A stretch of 64,000 nucleotides of DNA from Cherax quadricarinatus (taxonomy: Eukaryota > Arthropoda > Malacostraca > Decapoda > Parastacidae): assembly GCF_038502225.1 (NCBI RefSeq), contig NC_091323.1:25627737-25691736 (forward strand), in the 5' to 3' direction. The notes beneath the pieces were generated by a model. It worked only from the letters and a program-made list of their open reading frames with translations, was not told the origin of the DNA and did not search any database. Numbering within the stretch: position 1 is the first letter of the stretch; every line of letters begins with the position of its first letter. Both the position numbers and the translations under genes were made by a program. This document shows, one piece after another, positions 60,373 to 64,000 of this stretch.

Positions 60373-60381
60373 GTATATATA

Positions 60382-60460
<79 letters not shown>
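60373..60460. repeat. (TA)n microsatellite
   Basis: Begins ~45 bp upstream of the 5' homology limit of LINE copy 2; one tatta interruption. Confidence 0.97.
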
Positions 60461-60461
<1 letters not shown>

Positions 60462-60840
60462 TATAAGAGCGGGACGAAAGTTTTTCTGGCGGCCACGACA
60501 AATAATCCCCTACGTGACCTATTTAATAAGTAGCGGTCCCCACATCACCAACCACCAAGACCACCACCACCAAAACGACCTATATAACATATTTAGCGGC
60601 AGTAATAATAGTTTCGCCGCTGTCGAAATCGCCACCAATGAAGAGAAGGTCGGGAAAAGAAAGAAAGAGAAAGAGAGAGAGAGAGAGGGGGGGAGTCACA
60701 ATAATGGAAGTGTGATGAATTAATAAGTGAAGGAATCATTCAAGCTGACACTGGCTCTCACACGAGTACCCCCGTCGTCACTCTGAGTGATGCTGGGATT
60801 ACTGCTTCAGTAAACATCTGGTTTAGTTGAGACAAAATGT
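60461..60840. other. No recognised gene
   Basis: Short (CCA)n near 60552-60572 and (GA)n at 60666-60688. Otherwise unique-looking. Confidence 0.45.
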
Positions 60841-60869
60841 TTTAATAGAGTGTGAATTATCTGTAGAGA

Positions 60870-61066
60870 AAAACACTTTGAGAGAGAAGAACTACTGATA
60901 GTATCACTTGGAGAGAAGAACCACTTGGAGAGAAGAATCACCTGGTCAGCAGAACCACTTGGAGAGAAGAGCCGCTTGAGAAGAACCACTTGGTGAGAAG
61001 AGCCACTTGGTGGGATGACCCACTTTTCAGGAAAAAAACACTTGGAGAGAAGAACCACTTGGAGGG
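60870..61066. repeat. Degenerate ~18-bp minisatellite
   Basis: cacttggagagaagaacc words in about ten imperfect copies. Confidence 0.82.
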
Positions 61067-61560
61067 GAAAAAGTATAAGGAATTGGATGACACCTAAAAA
61101 AAAAAATTATTTTATCTTACAAAACAAATCTACAAATTGGGTTGATAATACACGTGTATCCTCCAGTGTAAAGAACACTGCCCTACTCGCCTAGCAATGT
61201 TGATGTCTATGTTGTTGCTGTTGTTATATTCATGGAAGAGCACTAATTTCCTGGAGGAACGGAACGTAATCAGTTCAGATACAAGGGAAGAGTAGGTCCA
61301 ATACCTTTTATCACGAGCCTTTTACTGAACTGAAAAGTAATGACCCAGTAATTGCTGAAATCATTATCACACTCCCTATAACCACCCAGAACACGTCGAG
61401 CATTGACGAAGTGAAGAAGAACGAAAAGCCCTTGAACGAAATGTGCCTTAATAGAGGACTGGTTGGCTCAGGTCATGGCTGTCAGCCTAGTGACAGATCA
61501 AGGAGCTGACTGACCTAGATCCACCAGGTACAGTCCTTCCTCACCTTCGCCAAGAGGAAC
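61067..61560. other. No recognised feature
   Basis: Unique-looking; ggaacggaacgtaatcagtt at 61257-61276 vaguely recalls repeat D. Confidence 0.35.
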
Positions 61561-61616
61561 ATTATTATTATTAATTTATTTATTTACTTATTATTATCCA
61601 TATTATTATTATTAAT
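61561..61616. repeat. (ATT)n-rich tract
   Basis: Imperfect ATT/ATTT runs. Confidence 0.9.
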
Positions 61617-61945
61617 GGCTGTACATGTATCAATCAATGCTGCGCCTCACCCAGCCCCACCCTGCTCTACTACGTTTCGCCCCGTCCTGCCATAATTCAC
61701 ACTGCCTGCTAAGTTTCATCCCAATCTGCCACACTTTCCTCCCATCTTGCCCTGGCACAATAACCTGGTACCCAGCCATATCACAGACGAGAGAGCCGCC
61801 ACTCTCACTCCCTGGTATCAGTCGTTCCTTTCACACTCACTCATACGCTCACACACTGATCATCTCTCTCACATCACACGCATCCTTCTAGCGCTTTCCT
61901 TCATCCCACTGCTAAGTCATGGAAACATTATTCTTCCACTGTTTC

Positions 61946-61988
<43 letters not shown>

Positions 61989-62735
61989 ATCAGCAGCAGC
62001 AATGGTTTTTCGTGATTATTTCGAAAAACATTATTTTTCAGCCTATATTCCAAGGACAGTTATTTTCACTCTTGACTGACACTAAAAAAAAAAACAGAAA
62101 AGATCAAAAGGTTCATAACAATATTGGCAGGTAAAGTGAGGGGGGAAATGTCCTTCAATTATAGACCTCGTAGAGAAGATGAGGACTAGGAAGGGAGGAC
62201 ATTATCATGACATACAAAGTAATCGGGGGAGGGGATGATTAGATAGAATGGACAAGGACAATCTGCTAGAGATGAAGGAGAGTGCGCCAGGGAACACAGA
62301 TGACAGCTAAGGACGCAGATGGCAACACGGACGTTAGGAAGCAGTTTCAGTCTTAAGGTTTGTTGTGAAGCAGAGACTGCTCTTAATAAAGATCACTGGC
62401 ATACAAAGCAGCAGAGTGGAAGTTGTATCAGCGTAAAGCTACAGTGTGATATATGCCGGAATATGTAAACAGGATATATTTGGGAGTGCTGCTCAGCTTC
62501 TGCTTATTCATATATATTCCTGTGAAAACGTGCTCTATGTGTTCATTCTTGCTTTATCCTTCCTGCTATCTCTGACTGATACACTCTGATCTAGCAAACA
62601 CTTTATCTTTCCATCCTTATTTTCTCTTTAGCCACATCCACTCCCTTGTAACCTCCTCCCGCACTCTATCTCTCTTCCCCTCTTCCTTTAATTTCTTTCA
62701 AAACAAATGTTTAGCCGCGAGCAACAAAGCTAGAA
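61617..62735. other. No gene; (TTA)n at 61950-61987
   Basis: Pyrimidine-rich 61640-61900, then about 12 TTA units, then unique-looking sequence. Confidence 0.45.
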
Positions 62736-62880
62736 GAATCGCATGTTTCAAAGCTAGAAATTTCGTGTTGAAATTTTGGTCCCCAAATTATATTAATGAC
62801 AAAGGTAAGCTGGAGAGGGTGCAGAGAAGAGCGATCACGCTTGTACTTTTTTTAACAAATAAACAACAGAGAAAGAGAGA
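62735..62880 (+). mobile_element. LINE C-terminal RT scrap
   Basis: Plus frame reads FWSPNYINDK then LERVQRRAIT. The motif W-S-P-x(n)-L-E-x-V-Q-R-R-A is the conserved segment after the RT in CR1-like LINEs. Upstream ARRIACFKARNF fits poorly, and a stop follows within 60 bp. Old fragment. Confidence 0.6.
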
Positions 62881-62885
62881 TTGAA

Positions 62886-64000
62886 AGCAGTGAACCATTT
62901 TTTTCTCCATTAACAGGCGAAGACAACGAGGGGGATCTCACTAAAAACTCCTAAAATTATAAAAAATGATGGACTATTAGAAGTGCGAGGCGATTCGACG
63001 ACATTGAATAACAATACGAAGCTCAGAAACAAATGTATTTCGAACGTCAATGAAAGAGTTGAGTTACAAGAGTGACAGAGCATTACAAGGGTTTGGTTAT
63101 TTAGTGCGTGTAAGATAAAAAGTTGCAAACGTATTACGTAGACTCGTAGAGGAATACCGGACTCAGTTTACAAAGTCCACGTCTGGACAGACAGCGACAC
63201 AGTGGCCGCTGGTTCAGTTTTCAACACTCCTTACCAAAAGTTCTTATATCCAGGATATGTTGAAATTCTTATTTTAAGTTACTATTAATTAAATTTTCTA
63301 CAATTACCAATTGACAACTATCGTAACAAACTGATACTATAAATACGAATCTGCTGCTATGATGATTAACTTACAGTCATATTAAAGATATCGTAATCAC
63401 AATATAATCACAGCAAATCTCTGTTCATTATGACATTTATTGGGAATCATATGTTATCAGTTACAGCAAATTTTCAAGCATGGGAAACCCCCCTATCGCC
63501 ACTATCTCTGCCACAGGATGAGTTGCTGGGTTCGTAGTCTTTCACAGCCCACCACCACAACAGTGACGTAGGTAAGTTTTAAGAAACAGCTGAATTAATA
63601 CTGCATATATCGGATTCGTTTAAACTTTTAGAGTGACAGTAGTCACTGGAACCCTGAGGCCAGTTCATAGATTGTCCAAGGAGAAAGGATGACCTATATT
63701 CCTAAACAGCCTCAAAACATTTCTAGAAATTAGGATTGTATAACAGACAATGGTGAATTTAAACACATGGAGAGAATTAAGGCTAAGGAGCAATATAAAA
63801 TTAAAGAAGCATTTTAAATTAAAAAGTACCAGCAGTAATAGTAGCAACAATAGTACTGTAGCATCACGAGTAGTAGTGATGTTACGTTTAAAATCTACAG
63901 CATCCTTTCGGATGAAATCTTAATTTACCTTGTGTGATAATATAGCCTCAGAAGGTATAGCCTTCTGCCAAACTATCCGGGCTACTAGGCAGCAGTTAAT
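62886..64000. other. No recognised gene
   Basis: AT-rich, unique-looking. gtgacgtag|gtaagt at 63564-63578 looks like a donor site, but no open exon precedes it. Confidence 0.4.

Noticed and set aside
63481..63578. Good donor gtag|gtaagt after possible acceptors
   Set aside because: Every frame between the plausible acceptors and this donor contains a stop.

Overview
This is eukaryotic, repeat-dominated DNA, most likely from a decapod crustacean (crayfish-like). I infer that from APE-type LINEs, tRNA-headed SINEs, (TA)n-flanked short inverted-repeat elements and very abundant micro- and minisatellites, all of which match what I know of decapod genomes; nothing in the window proves the species. 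There is no operon structure, no bacterial or phage gene, and no complete host gene. Only two short stretches look like host exons (18287-18496 and, more weakly, 32046-32147), both on the + strand with splice-like borders.

Layout. 1-5 kb: a LINE scrap, a tRNA-derived SINE, then two minisatellites (24 bp; 52 to 38 bp). 5-8 kb: a 216-bp foldback element holding a candidate hammerhead ribozyme, then a 22-bp and a 31-bp tandem array. 9-16 kb: the C-terminal end of a retroelement with a restriction-like endonuclease signature (minus strand), two copies of a ~385-bp TIR element embedded in (TA)n, and LINE copy 1 (11.37-14.93 kb, + strand). 16-26 kb: mostly single-copy-looking DNA with the best exon candidate, LINE remnants, a 5S rRNA pseudogene directly followed by a tRNA-headed SINE, and long CA tracts. 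26.5-30 kb: a 33-bp array, a near-perfect 272/288-bp inverted repeat, then a stretch in which a TIR element is interleaved with words of the 33-bp array and a deletion-riddled LINE follows; this looks like a damaged locus or an assembly fault. 30-51 kb: LINE 3' tails that run into CA tracts, inverted SINE pairs, a CGG-CTG compound repeat, a 35-bp array (41.3-42.6 kb), 48-bp and 30-bp arrays, and a short element built from the two ends of the LINE. 51.9-55.3 kb: one 3.5-kb, 22-bp satellite array. 55.5-60.4 kb: a 30-bp array, a long (TA)n tract and LINE copy 2 (minus strand), which is interrupted by a second, different LINE. 60.4-64 kb: little recognisable apart from one LINE scrap.

How the parts relate. 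The two full-length-scale LINE copies belong to one family and lie in opposite orientation ~41 kb apart. The short element at 50.0-50.2 kb carries that family's 5' and 3' ends without the coding part, so it is probably a non-autonomous partner mobilised by it. Several LINE and SINE tails run straight into TA or CA repeats, so much of the microsatellite load here appears to be seeded by retroelement insertion. All long open frames outside the LINEs are products of tandem repeats, not genes.
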